Assembly: GCF_000283155.1 (NCBI RefSeq)
Contig: NW_004454180.1
Span: 18,174,640-18,238,639, forward strand
Direction: 5' to 3'
DNA from: Ceratotherium simum simum
Taxonomy: Eukaryota; Chordata; Mammalia; Perissodactyla; Rhinocerotidae
Length of the DNA stretch: 64,000 nt
Shown: one piece after another, positions 24,279 through 36,252 of the stretch
Layout of the letters: every line of letters begins with the position of its first letter
Position numbering within the stretch: the first letter of the stretch is position 1
Notes under the pieces: model-generated
What the model saw: only the letters and a program-made list of their open reading frames with translations
The model's database searches: none
What the model was told of the DNA's origin: nothing
Translations under genes and position numbers: made by a program

Positions 24279-24492
24279 AAGATCAGCCCTGAGCTAACAT
24301 CTGATGCCAATCCTCCTCTTTTTTCTGAGGAAAACTGGCCCTGAGCTAACATCTGTGCCCATCTTCCTCTACTTTATATGGGACGCCGCCACAGCACGAC
24401 TCGACAAGCAGTGCGTCGGTGTGCGCCCGGGATCCGAACCGGCAAACTCTGGGCCGCCGCAGTGGAGCACGCGCGCTTAACCACTTGTGCCA
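24276..24492 (-). mobile_element. ERE-type SINE, reverse, head-truncated
   Basis: It has both body phrases ('cagccctgagctaacatctg', 'ggccctgagctaacatctgt') and the B-box complement 'gggatccgaaccggcaaac'. It stops at 'ttaaccacttgtgcca' without the GGCCGGCC head, so the 5' end is truncated or mutated. Confidence 0.9.
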
Positions 24493-24981
24493 ATACAGTT
24501 GTTTTTAAATCAGTTAAGAGATGAAAGGACAAAAATTTACATTTATACTGAATTTTTATAATTACATAATTACTTTTGCTAGTGCCATTTGTTTGTTTGG
24601 ATTTGAATAACCATCTTGGGGTTCTTGCTTTCAACCTGAAGAACTTCCTTTAGAATTTCTTGTAAGGCAGGTCTGCTAGCAACAAATTCTATGCTTTTGT
24701 TTACCTGGAAAAGTCCTTATCTTGTCTTCAGTTTTGAAAGATAACTTTGTTGGATATAGGATCCTTGGTTGACATTTTTTTCTTTGAGCACTTTGAATAT
24801 GTTATCCCACTGTCTTCTGGCCTTTATTCTTTCTGCTGAGAAGTCAGCTATTAATTGCATTGAGGATCCATTGTAAGTGATGAGTCATTTTTCTCTTGCT
24901 GCTTTCAGAATTTTTCTTTGTCTTTAAGTATTTTTTCTATGATAAGTCTGTGGATTTCTTTGTATTTATCCTACTTGGAGT

Positions 24982-25200
24982 TCATTGAGTTTCCTGGATG
25001 TATGGGTTATTGTTTTTCAGTAAAATTGAGAAGTTTTCAAGGATCATTTCTTTGAATATATTTTCCGATCCTTTCTCTCTCTCCTTTGCTGTTATTCCCA
25101 TTATACCTATGTCAGTGTACTTAAAGGTGTCCCACACTTCTCTTAGGCTTTCTTCATTTTTGTTTATTCTTTTCCCTTGGTTTGCATAATTTCTATCCAT
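24982..25200 (-). pseudogene. L1 ORF1 remnant (C-terminal half)
   Basis: A 72-codon minus-strand frame carries the series ESLREVWDTFKYTDI, then EREKGSENIFKEMI and LENFSILL. It parallels the L1 ORF1p segment with the pattern SLxDLWDTIKxTNIxIIGVPE...EREKGxENLFEEIIAENFP. ORF1p is the RNA-binding chaperone of the L1 particle. The conserved GVPE stretch is degraded and the frame is bounded by stops, so it is non-functional. Confidence 0.75.
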
Positions 25201-25600
25201 CTATCTTTAAGGTTGGTTATTCTTTCTTATGCCAGTTCAGATCTACTGTTGGGCCCATCCAGTGAGTTTTTTATTTTAGTTGTATTTTTCAACTCCAGAG
25301 TTCCCATTTTGTTCTTTTTTTATAATTTCTATCTCTTTATTGATGTTCTCTGATGCAAAATTGTCATTATATCTTCCTTTACTTCTTTAATCATTGTTTC
25401 GTTTAGTTTTGTAAACATGTTTATTTGTCTACTTTAAAGTCTTTTTCTGATAAATCCGAGGTCTGGTAGCTCTCACAGGTAATTTCTGTTGCCTGCTTTT
25501 GTTTTCGTGTATGGGTCACACTTTTCTGTATCTGTATGCCTCATAATTGTTTGAAACTCAACATTTTAGATAATATGTTGTAGCAACTCCAGGTACTGGT

Positions 25601-26087
25601 GCCCCTCCCCCCCCCCCGCTTGGGGCTTATTATTGTAATTTGCTTGTTTATTTGTTTAGTGACTGGTAGTCTTATTTTAGCAAAGTCTATTTCTCCCCAC
25701 AACCACCACCACACACACAGTATTAAACCTCTGATGTTGCTCCTCAGGGAGGCCCAGCTTTGGGTATGTTCACAGTCACCCTGGGATGACAGTGGCTTTG
25801 GCAGGACTCTCCTTCCCTGACCACACTCAGCTTTGAAACTCCACTAATTGTCAGCTGATTGTTCTATTATTTTCAACAAAGCCCTGGAGCATAAATTGCT
25901 CTACAAATGAATCCAATCAAATTTTGATTCCTTTGAAGGAATAGTTTCTGAAGTCAATGTTTGATATTTGTTCTGAGCCCAGAAGGGCTCCTCCTAGCTG
26001 TCTTATTCCCCAGTTCTCTCCTGAAAACTACCAAGCGTGTAGTTCAGCCTGTATCTTGAACCTCTTTCCAATTGCCTTTCACCAAAA
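25601..26087. other. No recognisable feature
   Basis: Includes a C-run at about 25609-25617. The rest is ordinary sequence, perhaps the outermost L1 5' region. Confidence 0.4.
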
Positions 26088-26100
26088 TCTCCACTATTCT

Positions 26101-26346
26101 TTTTTTTTTTCTTTTTTGGTGAGGAAGATTGGCCTGGAGCTAGTGCCTGTTGCCAATCTTCCTCTTTCCGCTTGAGGAAGAGTGGCCCTGAGCTAACATC
26201 TGTGCCAATCTTCATCTATTTTGTATGTGGGTCACTCCACAGTACGGCTGACTAGTGGTGTAGGTCCGCACCTGGGATCCGAACCCATGAGACAGGGCTG
26301 CCAAAGTGGAGCACGTGAACTTAACCACTGTACCACCAGGCCAGCC
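26101..26346 (-). mobile_element. ERE-type SINE, reverse, with 13-bp target duplication
   Basis: Poly(T) start, then 'gccaatcttcctctttccgc', 'gtggccctgagctaacatct', 'gggatccgaacccatgagac' and the head complement 'accaccaggccagcc'. Perfect direct repeats TCTCCACTATTCT flank it at 26088-26100 and 26347-26359. Confidence 0.95.
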
Positions 26347-26359
26347 TCTCCACTATTCT

Positions 26360-26794
26360 CGAGAGTGCCCTTAGGCTTGAACTTCTCCACCCTCTATTGC
26401 AAATGAAGTCAGTTCCTTTGGGAAGAGATTAGGGGCTGTTTTATGGCCTGCTTCTCCCCTCTGGGCAAAATCTCTGAGCCAGTGTTCCAAAGCTGGAGGT
26501 GGGGACAATGGCAGGCTTCTCTCATAGTCACACCTCCACTCTAGGACTTGAGTGCTCAGTGAAAGGGGACATAATCCTGAGGTTCTCTTAGTTTGACTCT
26601 CCTGATGTGAAACCACTGTTCATGAACTGAGACATGGGTGATCAAGGCCCCAGTATTCTCAGCATGCTGTGCCTAAGGTAGAGTCTCCACTCCACAAGTG
26701 TGGGCTGGGTAGAAGAATGGACCCCCCCCCCACCTCCTGCCCAGGACTCAGGAAGGGGTGGGAGAAAGGAATTACAAAGGGAAAGAGGAAACCA
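26360..26794. other. No recognisable feature
   Basis: Single-copy-like; a C-run at about 26724-26732 is the only simple feature. Confidence 0.45.
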
Positions 26795-26935
26795 TTGGAG
26801 GAGATGGTTATTATGTTGATTGTGATGATGGTTTAATGGATATATACGTGTGTCAAAACTTAACAAATACATGTGATCTATATTGTAGATGAATTATATC
26901 TCAATGAAACTGTCAAAATGGGAAAAATGACTTGG
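26795..26935 (+). mobile_element. L1 3' UTR end fragment
   Basis: 'gatggtttaatggatatata', 'cgtgtgtcaaaacttaacaa' and 'gatgaattatatctcaatga' follow the 3' end of middle-aged mammalian L1s (ATACATTTGTCAAAACTCATC ... AATTATACCTCAATAAA type). Confidence 0.7.
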
Positions 26936-27714
26936 GGAAGATACTTCCAATGTAATAAAGAGTAACTATAGGGAAAGCTCGTACATACCAAATGAACAAG
27001 GAAACAAGACAGTATAACAGAAATGAATTCAGTCACAAACTGAGGAATTTTCCATCTGTATCTCTAGAGCAGAATTTTGGATGCAGAAGTGTAGAATAAG
27101 GGCAGAAGGCCTGGAATACAGCTTGGCATTTGCTACATGTTCCAAGAGTGTTGTTGAGTAAATATTTGTTGAGTACATTAAAAAGCTGCTTTCACACCCA
27201 TCACTCCCTTAGGGTCAGTTTCTCAGTAGCATTAGCACTCTCTCAACATCACCATAATAAATACTTTTTTATCATAACAGGAAGTCGTATTGCATTAGGA
27301 TCAAGAATCAGGCAGCATATTTTCCTTGCATCGCCTTACTCATCATAATGAAGAGCGCTGACCCACTCATTACACAAAAACACTGTGGTAGCAATTGTAT
27401 TTGGTTTCTTATCTTTCTTTTTATCTGAGAAATCTCAAAATGCAAGTGGCAGGTTCCATGCCTCCTCCATGTATTTCCGTTTTTAAGAGGCTTTGAGAAG
27501 TAGAGACTGATTTTAAGAGAAATTATATCAGTTAATGCTAGCCCATGATTTGGCACCTCAAATTCTACGCTTGCACTTCCCTCAGCCAGACGGGTCTCCT
27601 CATTGCTCCTGCCCATGTCCCATTATAATAATATCCATCATTTCACATCAGTTCATGAACACCATGCACATCATCCACACTTCACATACGTCAGCAATAA
27701 CCCTCACATCCACC
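26936..27714. other. Mostly single-copy-like; L2-like tail at 27110-27185
   Basis: 'gttgagtaaatatttgttga' near 27152 is an L2/MIR tail motif. Otherwise nothing was recognised; the overlapping frames near 27308-27616 are chance. Confidence 0.45.
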
Positions 27715-27845
27715 CTCAACAGAGGTATTAGTTACCCCTCATTTTAGAGATGTGAAAATTGATGGCCAGAGAGATTAAATAATTTGCCCAAAGTCTCTCA
27801 AGAAGTAGTAAGTTTCTGTCCGACTCCCCAGACCTGTACTATTAG
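27715..27845 (-). repeat. MIR fragment, antisense
   Basis: 'ttacccctcattttagagat', 'ggccagagagattaaataat', 'ttgcccaaagtctctcaaga' and 'agtagtaagtttctgtc' track the antisense MIR core. Confidence 0.75.
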
Positions 27846-28629
27846 ACTGTCTGTCTCTGCTGTTTAGATTTTTGTCTTTGCCTTTTTGCTCCTGCCATTC
27901 TCCCACTCTAAGTCACATTTCCTCCTCCTCCTTCAAGATTCTCTCAAATCCAGTCCTACTCTCAGCACCTACTCTTCTCTGACAGGCCTGGTCCCCAGCT
28001 CCTTCTAGTATGCCTTGCCAATTCCTTGTGTGGGAAGGGGAAGGGAGGGAAAGAGAGAGAAGGGTGGAGAGAGATAGCGACAGGGATCAGAAGTAAAGCC
28101 ATTAGAAAAATCAGGAGGTGAGGGGTGGGGAGATGAAGAGGCACTTGAGAGAAAGAAACTCCAATTCTCTTCCCTCCCCCTTTCAAAATTATGTGGCCCG
28201 ATCTCACTTTTGAGAGCAGGTAAGGAATACAAGCAAGCTGAGGAATGAAAGGGGTCGAGTAGAAGATTCTCCCTCACCCAGAAATGGCATCAGCACTCAT
28301 CAGGGTCAGAAACTAGGCTTTGCCGGGCAGGAGCAGAGGGCATCAGCCAATTTTCTTAGCCTCATACAGGCATGGAGTTCCTGATTCCTTTATCCATTTT
28401 GTTAATTAAACTAAAAATAATTCACTAACAACAGTCCATTATGCCGCCAGGACATGGTCTTGAGGTATGAGCACCAGATTTGGAACAGTAATGAAACACA
28501 CACTCCACTAAACCAGGTTTCAAAAAAGAGAATCCAACATAGGCGCTCTGGACCAGCAAGTGGGAGAAAAAGTATATATGCCCTATGGCTCCATTTAGGT
28601 AGTAAAACCACTTGAAGAAAAGAACTGCC
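27846..28629. other. No recognisable feature
   Basis: A purine-rich strand at 28030-28150 (GGAAGGG/GAGAGA) gives proline-serine-rich minus-strand frames, which are compositional artefacts. Confidence 0.45.
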
Positions 28630-28812
28630 TTGAAAATCTTTTTTATTTCCTGGACTTGCAAAGGGGGCCAGGAGAACTTTATAGGGATGATGGTAATGAC
28701 CTATATTTTGATTGGGGTGACAGTTACACCGGTATATACATTTGTCAAGTCATCAAATTGTACACTTAAGATATGTGCATTTTATTGCAGAGACATTCTA
28801 CCTCAATATGGT
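28630..28812 (+). mobile_element. L1 3' UTR end fragment
   Basis: 'gccaggagaactttataggg', 'atgatggtaatgacctatat', 'gtgacagttacaccggtata', 'aaattgtacacttaagatat' and 'ttctacctcaata' match the L1 (L1M-type) 3' end in order. Confidence 0.8.
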
Positions 28813-30768
28813 TGATAGGAAGGAGAGAGTGAGGCAGGTTAAAAAAAAAAGAGAAGAGAAGAATCCTCCAGTTCCTGTAAACTTAGACTCTGCTCTAGCA
28901 GAATTCCTGGTTCCCGTTGGTCAATGCTTCCACCAGGGAACCCAGTGAGCATGCTGCTGCACTTGCAGCTACAATACTACCTGGACACTTTGGGTTGACC
29001 CTTGGGTTGTCTGTGGGCCAGCAGGTGATGAAATAAGTTGCTGCATGACAGAGTAATTGACCCTCACTGTCATGAGAAGATGGGGTTGCTGCTACAAAGT
29101 GGGGATAGGAGGGGGAGGTCTGGAGAGCAGGGCCTTCAGTGGGCCTCTCTTGGTGCTTCTGTGCCCAGTGTTGCTGGCACATGAGAAATCGCAGCCAGTC
29201 TGACATGCACAGAAAGCTGGTGGAGGAGCTATGCCATGCTGGGTGGTGGGAAGCTAACGTGTCCATTTGAGGGTCAGTCAAAAGGCTTCTTGTCAAGGAT
29301 CTTCTGGGTTTCCTGATGAGATTAGCTTGAAAACCCACTTCCTCGTCAACGGATGAAGTGATGGAAGGAGGAACCTACTGTAGACCTGGACTGAGTGTCT
29401 TCCCACACTCACCACTACCCCTGCACACCCTCCCCGCTTCAGGGCTGTGTTACCTTCTGCAGCCTGATACACGCTAATTGTTATCTGTTTTACATGCACG
29501 AACAGGTTACCTGTGACAAGCAGAGACTGCTATGGAGAGTTTCATTAAGGTTGACACGTTCATTTAACTGGCCAGAAGGATTAGACCACATCACAGAGTA
29601 CTTATGAGTTCTCGAATCCTGGAAATGAAATAATCCCTGAAAGTCCACTCACCCCCCACAAAGAGTTCAAAATAAAAGTAGAGGTATACCTAGGGGGATC
29701 TTTCTCCAGTTCCTTCTGGCTCTGTTTCCTGTTGTGGGATATCTATGTTCTGTGCTGTCCAATCTCACCATTCCTGTTAATTGTGGGCCCACACAGTCCT
29801 TTCAAGCCAACAGTTCTATTTGTGTTTGCACTCAATTAGAACAGCATCTGAGGGCCAGATCTAAGGCATGGCCTAGATTCCCTCAAGGACTCTCCCAATC
29901 TCCCTCACACATCCAACAAGAGTGGCAAGAGGGTCTTTACTGTGTGAATTTGTTATACAGTCTCTTGAAGAATATTATCCATTGCTGTTTTAAACTTTTA
30001 TCCTTCAAAATGCCATTTTAAATGGTCACAAGCTATAGAGGAAGTTATGGCACTTACAAGCTGTGGCACTTGCTAATAAGCATTAGAATGGTGCCATGTG
30101 TTTCCAAACTACATGATATTTTTCACAAAGAAGTCATAGATACCGTCCACCAAGCACAGACATCATATTTGTTTTTTTTCCTAATGACTATAGGTGTACC
30201 CTCTAGAGTTCTTTTTCGGGTTTTGTAATTCTGGAATATTCATGTACATTTCATCTCATCAACACATTAAAAAAAATTTATGACAGGCTACTGAACTAGA
30301 AAAAGAGGAAGGAGAATCTCTAAAGCCAGGCAGGTTCATTGAAAACAAAAATTACCCACATGGAAATGCTGGGCAACAGAGTAACAAAGCATGAAGTTGC
30401 AGTAAAGTGATTCTCTTTTATGTCACTTTATCTTTTGGTGACTAATTCCAGAAGGCATTTAGTAAAATGTTCACCAGCTAGTCTGTTGAGTGAGATAAAA
30501 GCCTGGGTTTCAGCAACAAAAGGTGCTTTATAAAGCTGTTTGAGTGGAAAATGTAGGGAAATGATTGTATAAAAAAAATTAAAGAAAGGAAGAAAAAGGT
30601 AAAAAGAAAAGGAAAAGAAACTGTAGAGTATGTAGAGAAAAAGCCATAAAGATAAACAGTAGGCTGTTTCTTACTCTATAAAGACAAGAAGAAATTGGTA
30701 TGACAACATTTAATAGTTATAGTCTCTTTAAACTCAGAACACATTGTCAAAACAAGATACTGCCTATA
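28813..30768. other. Single-copy-like sequence
   Basis: About 2 kb without a nameable repeat; A/G-rich at 28838-28862 and 30585-30620. The 147-codon minus frame at 28895-29338 has no recognisable domain. No gene call is supportable. Confidence 0.45.
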
Positions 30769-30780
30769 AGACCTGCTCCA

Positions 30781-31045
30781 GGGGCCGGCCCGGTGGCGTA
30801 GTGGTTTAAGTTTGCGTGCTCTGCTCCTGTGGCCCAGGGTTCGCAGGTTCGGATCCCCGGTGCGGACCGACACATTGCTTGTCAGGCCATGCTGTGGCAG
30901 CATCCCACATAAAGTGGAGGAAGATGGGCACAGATGTTAGCCCAGGGCCAGTCTTCCTCAGCAAAAAGAGGAGGATTGGCATCGGATGTTAGCTCAGGGC
31001 TAATCTTCCTCCCAAAAAAATAATAAAATAAAATTTAAAAAAAAA
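30781..31045 (+). mobile_element. ERE-type SINE with near-perfect target duplication
   Basis: Well-preserved copy: head GGGGCCGGCCCGGTGGC, B box GGTTCGGATCC, 'atgctgtggcagcatcccac', two 'gttagc' blocks and an A/T-rich tail. Flanks AGACCTGCTCCA (30769-30780) and AGACATGCTCCA (31046-31057) differ at one base. A relatively young insertion. Confidence 0.95.
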
Positions 31046-31057
31046 AGACATGCTCCA

Positions 31058-31689
31058 GAAAGAATAATGTGATATTTACACAATAATTTCTGTATAATTT
31101 CTTTTCTTTCTAAAGGAAACTGAAAAACTAGATGAGAAAAGTTTTATTTCCCTAAAGCCGTCTCTCAGTCTTAGCTTATAACATCCAAGAATAATCCATA
31201 TATGTATTATTTATTCCTCCTTCCTCTATCATTCACTTTACAGTAGCCAAGTGAACTTCATAGATACCAGGCATTGCACCTCAGGATTCTGGGAAATCAG
31301 AGACCTTCCCAGTGGAGTGGAGTGGAGTGGATTCTCCTTAGAAGATCTCAGAGAAATAAAGAAGTAATGCTTGTTACCCAGTGTTAGGAAGGAAGAAAGT
31401 GAAGAACCTGGCTTCCTCCCATCTCATCATTACAGTTTTACTCTTCTGGTTTCAAGATCCTTCTTTCAGCTGCCCTAGCATCTCAGTTGCCTTGTGAAGT
31501 CCAAAGGGCTTTCCCACCAACAGATCATGTTCTTGTTTGCCTCACAATGGAGCCCAGCCTTCCTGGCAACAACACCCCGGCTGTGGCTTGTAGTCTACTC
31601 TTCAGATTTAAAGAAATCATACACTGTGTTATGAGAGTTAGAACAGGTAGACTGTGGACAGACTTTGAAGTAGTCCAGTTAAGAGTGGA
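31058..31689. other. No recognisable repeat; short GTGGA run
   Basis: GTGGA is repeated four times at about 31313-31332. The rest may include a degraded 5' part of the following MLT1 LTR but cannot be named. Confidence 0.4.
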
Positions 31690-31887
31690 TCCTTCCCCAG
31701 TCCAGCCTGTGGTGAGAACTCATTCCCCAGTGACACCTTGATTGCAGCTTTGTGAGACCCTAAGAGGAGGATCCAGCTAAGCAGTGCCCAGACTCCTAAC
31801 CCACAGACACTTTGAGATGATAAATGTATGTTGTTTTAAGCTGCTAAGTTTGTGGCAGTTTGTTACACAGCATAGATAACTAACACA
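31690..31887 (+). mobile_element. MLT1-type LTR, 3' part
   Basis: 'tgacaccttgattgcagctt', 'tgtgagaccctaagaggagg', 'ccagctaagcagtgcccaga', 'atgttgttttaagctgctaa' and the end 'catagataactaacaca' are MLT1 in order. The 5' portion is lost or too diverged. Confidence 0.85.
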
Positions 31888-32169
31888 TAGACTTACGGAA
31901 TATTCACCATGAGAGGGTCTTTTCAAGCCTCTCCCCACCTTACTGATAAGGAACATGATACTCAAATGGGCTCTGGCACTGGTCCAAGATCACCTAGATG
32001 TGATGTTATCCTGGGATATTCCCTCCCTGCTCTTCTCATCTAAATCTACATCCCTGGACCTTTAATTTTCCTATTTCTTAGCATCTTTCTCATTTTGCTA
32101 AAGCGATTTTCCAAGAAAAGAGAGAATACTTTCTCAATCCTTGCTTTTCATTGAATTTTGATTGGAAAT

Positions 32170-32960
32170 AGAATTGTAAGTTAAAAAATAGTTTTATCTT
32201 AAAACATTGAAGATATTGCTTCATTTTAAGAAGTCTTATGCCAATCTGAATTGCATTCCTTTAAAGAGGAACGTTATTTTTTTCTTCTTCCTGGGAGTGT
32301 CTAGAAACCTTTTTTTCTTTGGTTTTATGAAATTTCTTGAAGATATCTCCCAGATGGGGGTCTTTTCTCATTCACTGGACTCAGTGGTCAACATGCTTAT
32401 TCAATCTGAAGACTCATATCCTTAAACCCTAGGAATTCCCTTCAATTTTTTAAAAATGTAATTTTGTTCTCTTAGTTTTCCCTGCTCACTCTTTTTGGAA
32501 GTCCTATTTAATTGATTGTCTATTTCTGTTTGGGTTATCTTATATTTTCCTTTTTTTTTTTTTGGCTCTTACGCTTGACAGATGATTTGATTTTCTAAGC
32601 CTTCTATGAAAATTTTTCAGAAATTATATTTTATTAAAGGTCTTTCAGTATTTTGTCACATTTTCATAACACCTTCATACTTTATATCTAGATATAATGT
32701 TTTCTAAATCTTTTTAAATTAATTAATTAAAGGGATTTTTAATGTTTCCTTCTGATTCTATATTTCTTTCCCAATCAATTTTTATGTTGCTTATTTTGGA
32801 TTTACGTCTTTTATGTTTCTTGGGTTTTTGGTTGTTTGTTTTTTGGTTTCTCCTTATAGACCAGTTGGTCTTCAGTTGCTGATTTCTAGTTAAATCACAA
32901 GGCCAGGGTGAATGGTATGGTTTTCTCTACTGTTGTGTACATTTGATTATTTTCAACAAG
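32170..32960 (-). mobile_element. Possible old L1-lineage sequence, antisense
   Basis: T-rich + strand with phrases such as 'cccagatgggggtcttttct', 'cattcactggactcagtggt' and 'caatctgaagactcatatcc' resembles an antisense mammalian LINE 5' region that I remember only loosely. It could be plain AT-rich DNA. Confidence 0.35.
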
Positions 32961-33364
32961 TCTCATCACCAAATGGGAATTCTTGCTGGGTGCTCCAGGC
33001 AGGGTGGGGCATGACAGGGCAGACTGGCAGGCTTTATTTTGGGTAAGCAGGAAAGGAGTTGACATCTAGACTGAAGGCTCCCCAAGCGCCGAAATGAGAA
33101 AAGCAAAGATACACACCTCCAGACCAGAAGACATAGTTTTTCCAAGATGCTTTAGCATAATTTTTTAAAAACAGAGCTTACTGTTCTTTGCTAGGGATTG
33201 ACACCCTATCCAATTTTATTCTTACCATTGAAAAAGTAATATAGGTTCAAATAAGTAGTTGTCTTGCTATTTTAATCAAAAGATAATGCAGCATAATAAA
33301 GTAAACTAATTTACAAGTTGTTGAAGAAAATAATTTTTAAAAGACAGTGTGATCAATTCAGCAT
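32961..33364. other. No recognisable feature
   Basis: AT-rich, nothing supportable seen. Confidence 0.45.
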
Positions 33365-33505
33365 ATGAAAGAAAAGGAAGAAAATTTTTAAATAAAGCAA
33401 AATAAACAGAAAACACAAAATAAGACTGTAGAAATAGACCACATTTATGAGTTGTCATAATAGCTATAAATGGATTAAATTCATCTAATAAGATCAAATT
33501 TAAGG
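33365..33505 (+). mobile_element. L1 fragment around the ORF1-ORF2 junction
   Basis: 'aaataaacagaaaacacaaa' and 'ctataaatggattaaattca' resemble the stretch that leads into L1 ORF2 (AAATGTAAATGGATTAAA type). Short and diverged. Confidence 0.5.
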
Positions 33506-34499
33506 ATTCTCCATCTTGGGTCCAATACCAAAGTTTGGCTACAAGTTTATTACTGAAACGTCTTATACTATCTGTTAGGTTATCGTCTCTCAGCTTCAAA
33601 CTCATCCTTCCACATCCAGGTACATGAAGCTGGGCCAGGGACTCCGCAAACCACATTTATGTTCTGTCAACAGAAAGCACTGAAGGGAGACCTGGAGACT
33701 GGAGGATGAAGAGGAAGGCTTTGCTTCTGTATCCTGGCAGTGTAATTTGTTCTGCTGAAAGGATTTGTTTCCTGATTAAGTTCTTCCAACACTCCCAAAA
33801 CCAGCCTCAGTCCCTGCATCACGTCGTAGATACCAGCACCAGCTGGCCAGTGACCTCTCCTCAGAGGTGTATGTCGCAGACCCCTTTGGGCCCTCCTCTG
33901 AGAGTCTAAATTTTAATGTCTAATCCCTGTCCTTCATTCCCCCAGTTCTATGGGAAGCTTCTTCCTGCAGTTGCTACCTCCATGATACGTAGAATTCTCT
34001 CTATATCCTCTTAATTACCTGGTTTTACCTTTATTCCTGGTTAACAAGACAAATGAAATTACCTTTTAAATGCCATCATAGGGACCTGGTGTAACAAACC
34101 ACAGAACAGACTTATGTAACTTTTAGCTTCTACATGTGAAGTGGAAGAGGGGAATAGTTAGACTAATCCAGAGCTATGGATTTGCAGGTTGGGGGCAGGG
34201 ATGGATCACAGAAGTTTAACATCATAGAGATTATTGATATGATTGATTATGTGGCCTAAACAGGATAGAAAAGAAGTGAAGCAAAGCCAGGAGTCAGCTG
34301 ATAGACTGGAAGAAACTTCAGGAGTTAAGGGTGATGAGGTTTGTCAGATATTAAGTTCTGATGTGGTGGGAGCAGGATGGAGAGGTGCAGCCTATGATTG
34401 GAACAGTTCAGTGTTGATGCAGCTCCTGGAGATGACAGGATCACAGCTGTGGAGTTAGAATGGAGATGGAGATGAAGATCATTAAAGACAATGAGATTG
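33506..34499. other. Single-copy-like sequence
   Basis: Nothing recognised; frames of up to 116 codons lack motifs. Confidence 0.45.
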
Positions 34500-34975
34500 G
34501 TCTAGTTATCTGTTTTTGTATAACAAACTATCATCCAAAAATACAGAGACTTAAAACAACAACCATTTTATTATATCTCACAGATTTTTAGGTCAGGAAT
34601 TCAGGCAGGATTGGGCCGGGCAATTCTTCTGCTCCATGTGGCGGTCATTTGCTCATATTTAGCTGGTGGCTGGTCTGGCCTTGGGTTCCCAGGACAGCTT
34701 CTCTCACATGCCTGGTGCCTTGTTTGGGATGGCTGGGCTGAGCTAGGCTCCATTCCGCTCCACGTAGTCTCAGACTCTCCATGTATCTTCTCTAGTAAGT
34801 TAGTCAGACATGGCAGCTCAGGACCTGTAGAGACCAAGGCAGAGCTGCCCTTTGTGTTTTCACTTTCATTTACTTTCGTGTTTTCACTCAAACTAGATAG
34901 ACTCAAACTCCAAGCTCTGTTTCAGCTGCAGCAGAGAAATCCCACTCTGCTCTTTCAACCTTCTGGAAGTTGATT
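34500..34975 (-). mobile_element. MLT1-type LTR, antisense
   Basis: 'tctagttatctgtttttgta' and 'taacaaactatcatcc' followed by 'gacttaaaacaaca', 'atttagctggtggctggtct', 'ctctcacatgcctggtgcct' and 'catggcagctcaggacctgt' are the complement of an MLT1 3' end and body. The minus-strand frame across it is not a gene. Confidence 0.75.
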
Positions 34976-36252
34976 TCTGCTGGTCTCAGTGGAGCTCCCC
35001 CCCAAGCATCAGCAATTCTGGGGTAAGTTGAGGATTTGAGGGAAGTTTATATGCAGATTTGGGGGTTTGTCTTTCTGTGACTGCCCAATTCCAGCTGTTC
35101 TGACAGCCCCTAACTCAGTCCTCTGACACCTCAAGTCAATGAGACTGTAGGCCTCTGCCAGAGTTCTGGTAACCCTGTGCCAAGCAGACTGGGGAGTCCC
35201 TCAGGGAAAAAGCCATATAAGCACTGATCCCACCCACTGCAGGTCCCTTGTTTCAAGGTTGAATCTATTCCAGTTTTTTCCTGCCTTCAAATAGTGGCTT
35301 TTTATGTTGTTTCTAGGGTTTATAATTTCAGTCCACAAGAGGGTTAACTACTTTACCATTACTGAAAATGGAATTCTTTGGGTTGATTTTTACCTGCTGA
35401 GAAGTATTGTATTCTAAAATCTCCAGCAATAAGCCTCAGAAAATTAATAGAAACCATTTATAAAGAACAAAAATGTTGTAGACCTGGAGATGTACCACCC
35501 AAATCCCCCTCAAGGAAGGACCTGCTGCCCATCTGTGGTGAGTAGGTCAGCAGCTCCTTCAGGATCTGCCTCAGTTGAGTCCTCTGTGGTCACATCCTTC
35601 CTGGGAGTTCAGACCCCTTGACGAAACAGGGCAGGAAGATGAAGACAGACATGGGACATAAATGGGCAGGACCCGCTCCAGAGCTCCCCATCAGTTTGAC
35701 CAAGGGTTTGTAGCACCTGAATCCCAGTTCAGCTTCCTCTGCCCAATCCTGGTCCCCGCTTCCTTCCACAGATATTGATTGGAAATAAATATCTTGCGCC
35801 CAAACTTGTCTCAGCATCTACTTCTGGACTCCCCAAGCTGTGACCCTCAAAACCCTGTTCTTCTGCTTCCTCTTCCTTTCCCTTCTTTTCACTTTCCTTC
35901 CCTTTCCTTGACTTCCCTTCCTGAACAATCCAGTCCTAAAGTCAATAGGTAGAGCCAGCAAGGTATCATCTACACTGGGTGGGGGGTAAGAAGAGGAACA
36001 CAGCGGCTCAAAGCAAATATTGGAGCTTGAGGGGGTTAGCAGGGCATCTGTATAGGTGGGGAGCCTCATGAAGGAGGCAGAGACTGAGCAGTGTGGGTCA
36101 GCATCCAGCAGGGGACCAGCCCAGAGTGGGTGTCAGAGCCTGAGGAGAGAAAGAGAAAGGAGGTTGTCCACAGGGCCTGGCATTAAGGGGCAAGTCTGGT
36201 ACAGGGGGCTGGAGCATAGGCAGGGAAGAGAGTATTTATGAGGAAGGGTGGG
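34976..36252. other. Single-copy-like sequence
   Basis: A pyrimidine-rich run (CCTTCC/TTTC units) lies at 35860-35935. No repeat family or gene was recognised. Confidence 0.45.

Larger units (their letters stand above)
23216..25600 (-). mobile_element. L1 (LINE-1), antisense, 5' half with ORF1, carrying two SINEs
   Basis: The left part reads as antisense ORF2 ('gatttgtcaattttgttgat' at 23279, 'gtagacagcacatactt' near 23471). The right part reads as antisense ORF1 and 5' region ('aatttcttgtaaggcaggtc' near 24653, 'atataggatccttggttgac' near 24755, 'ttcaactccagagttcccat' near 25289). The order matches one minus-strand element with its 5' end near 25600. ERE SINEs at 23859-24050 and 24276-24492 lie inside it. 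No open ORF remains. Confidence 0.8.

Noticed and set aside
35860..35935. Polypyrimidine tract as a splice acceptor
   Set aside because: No exon-like open frame or conserved downstream sequence is visible; only a compositional run.
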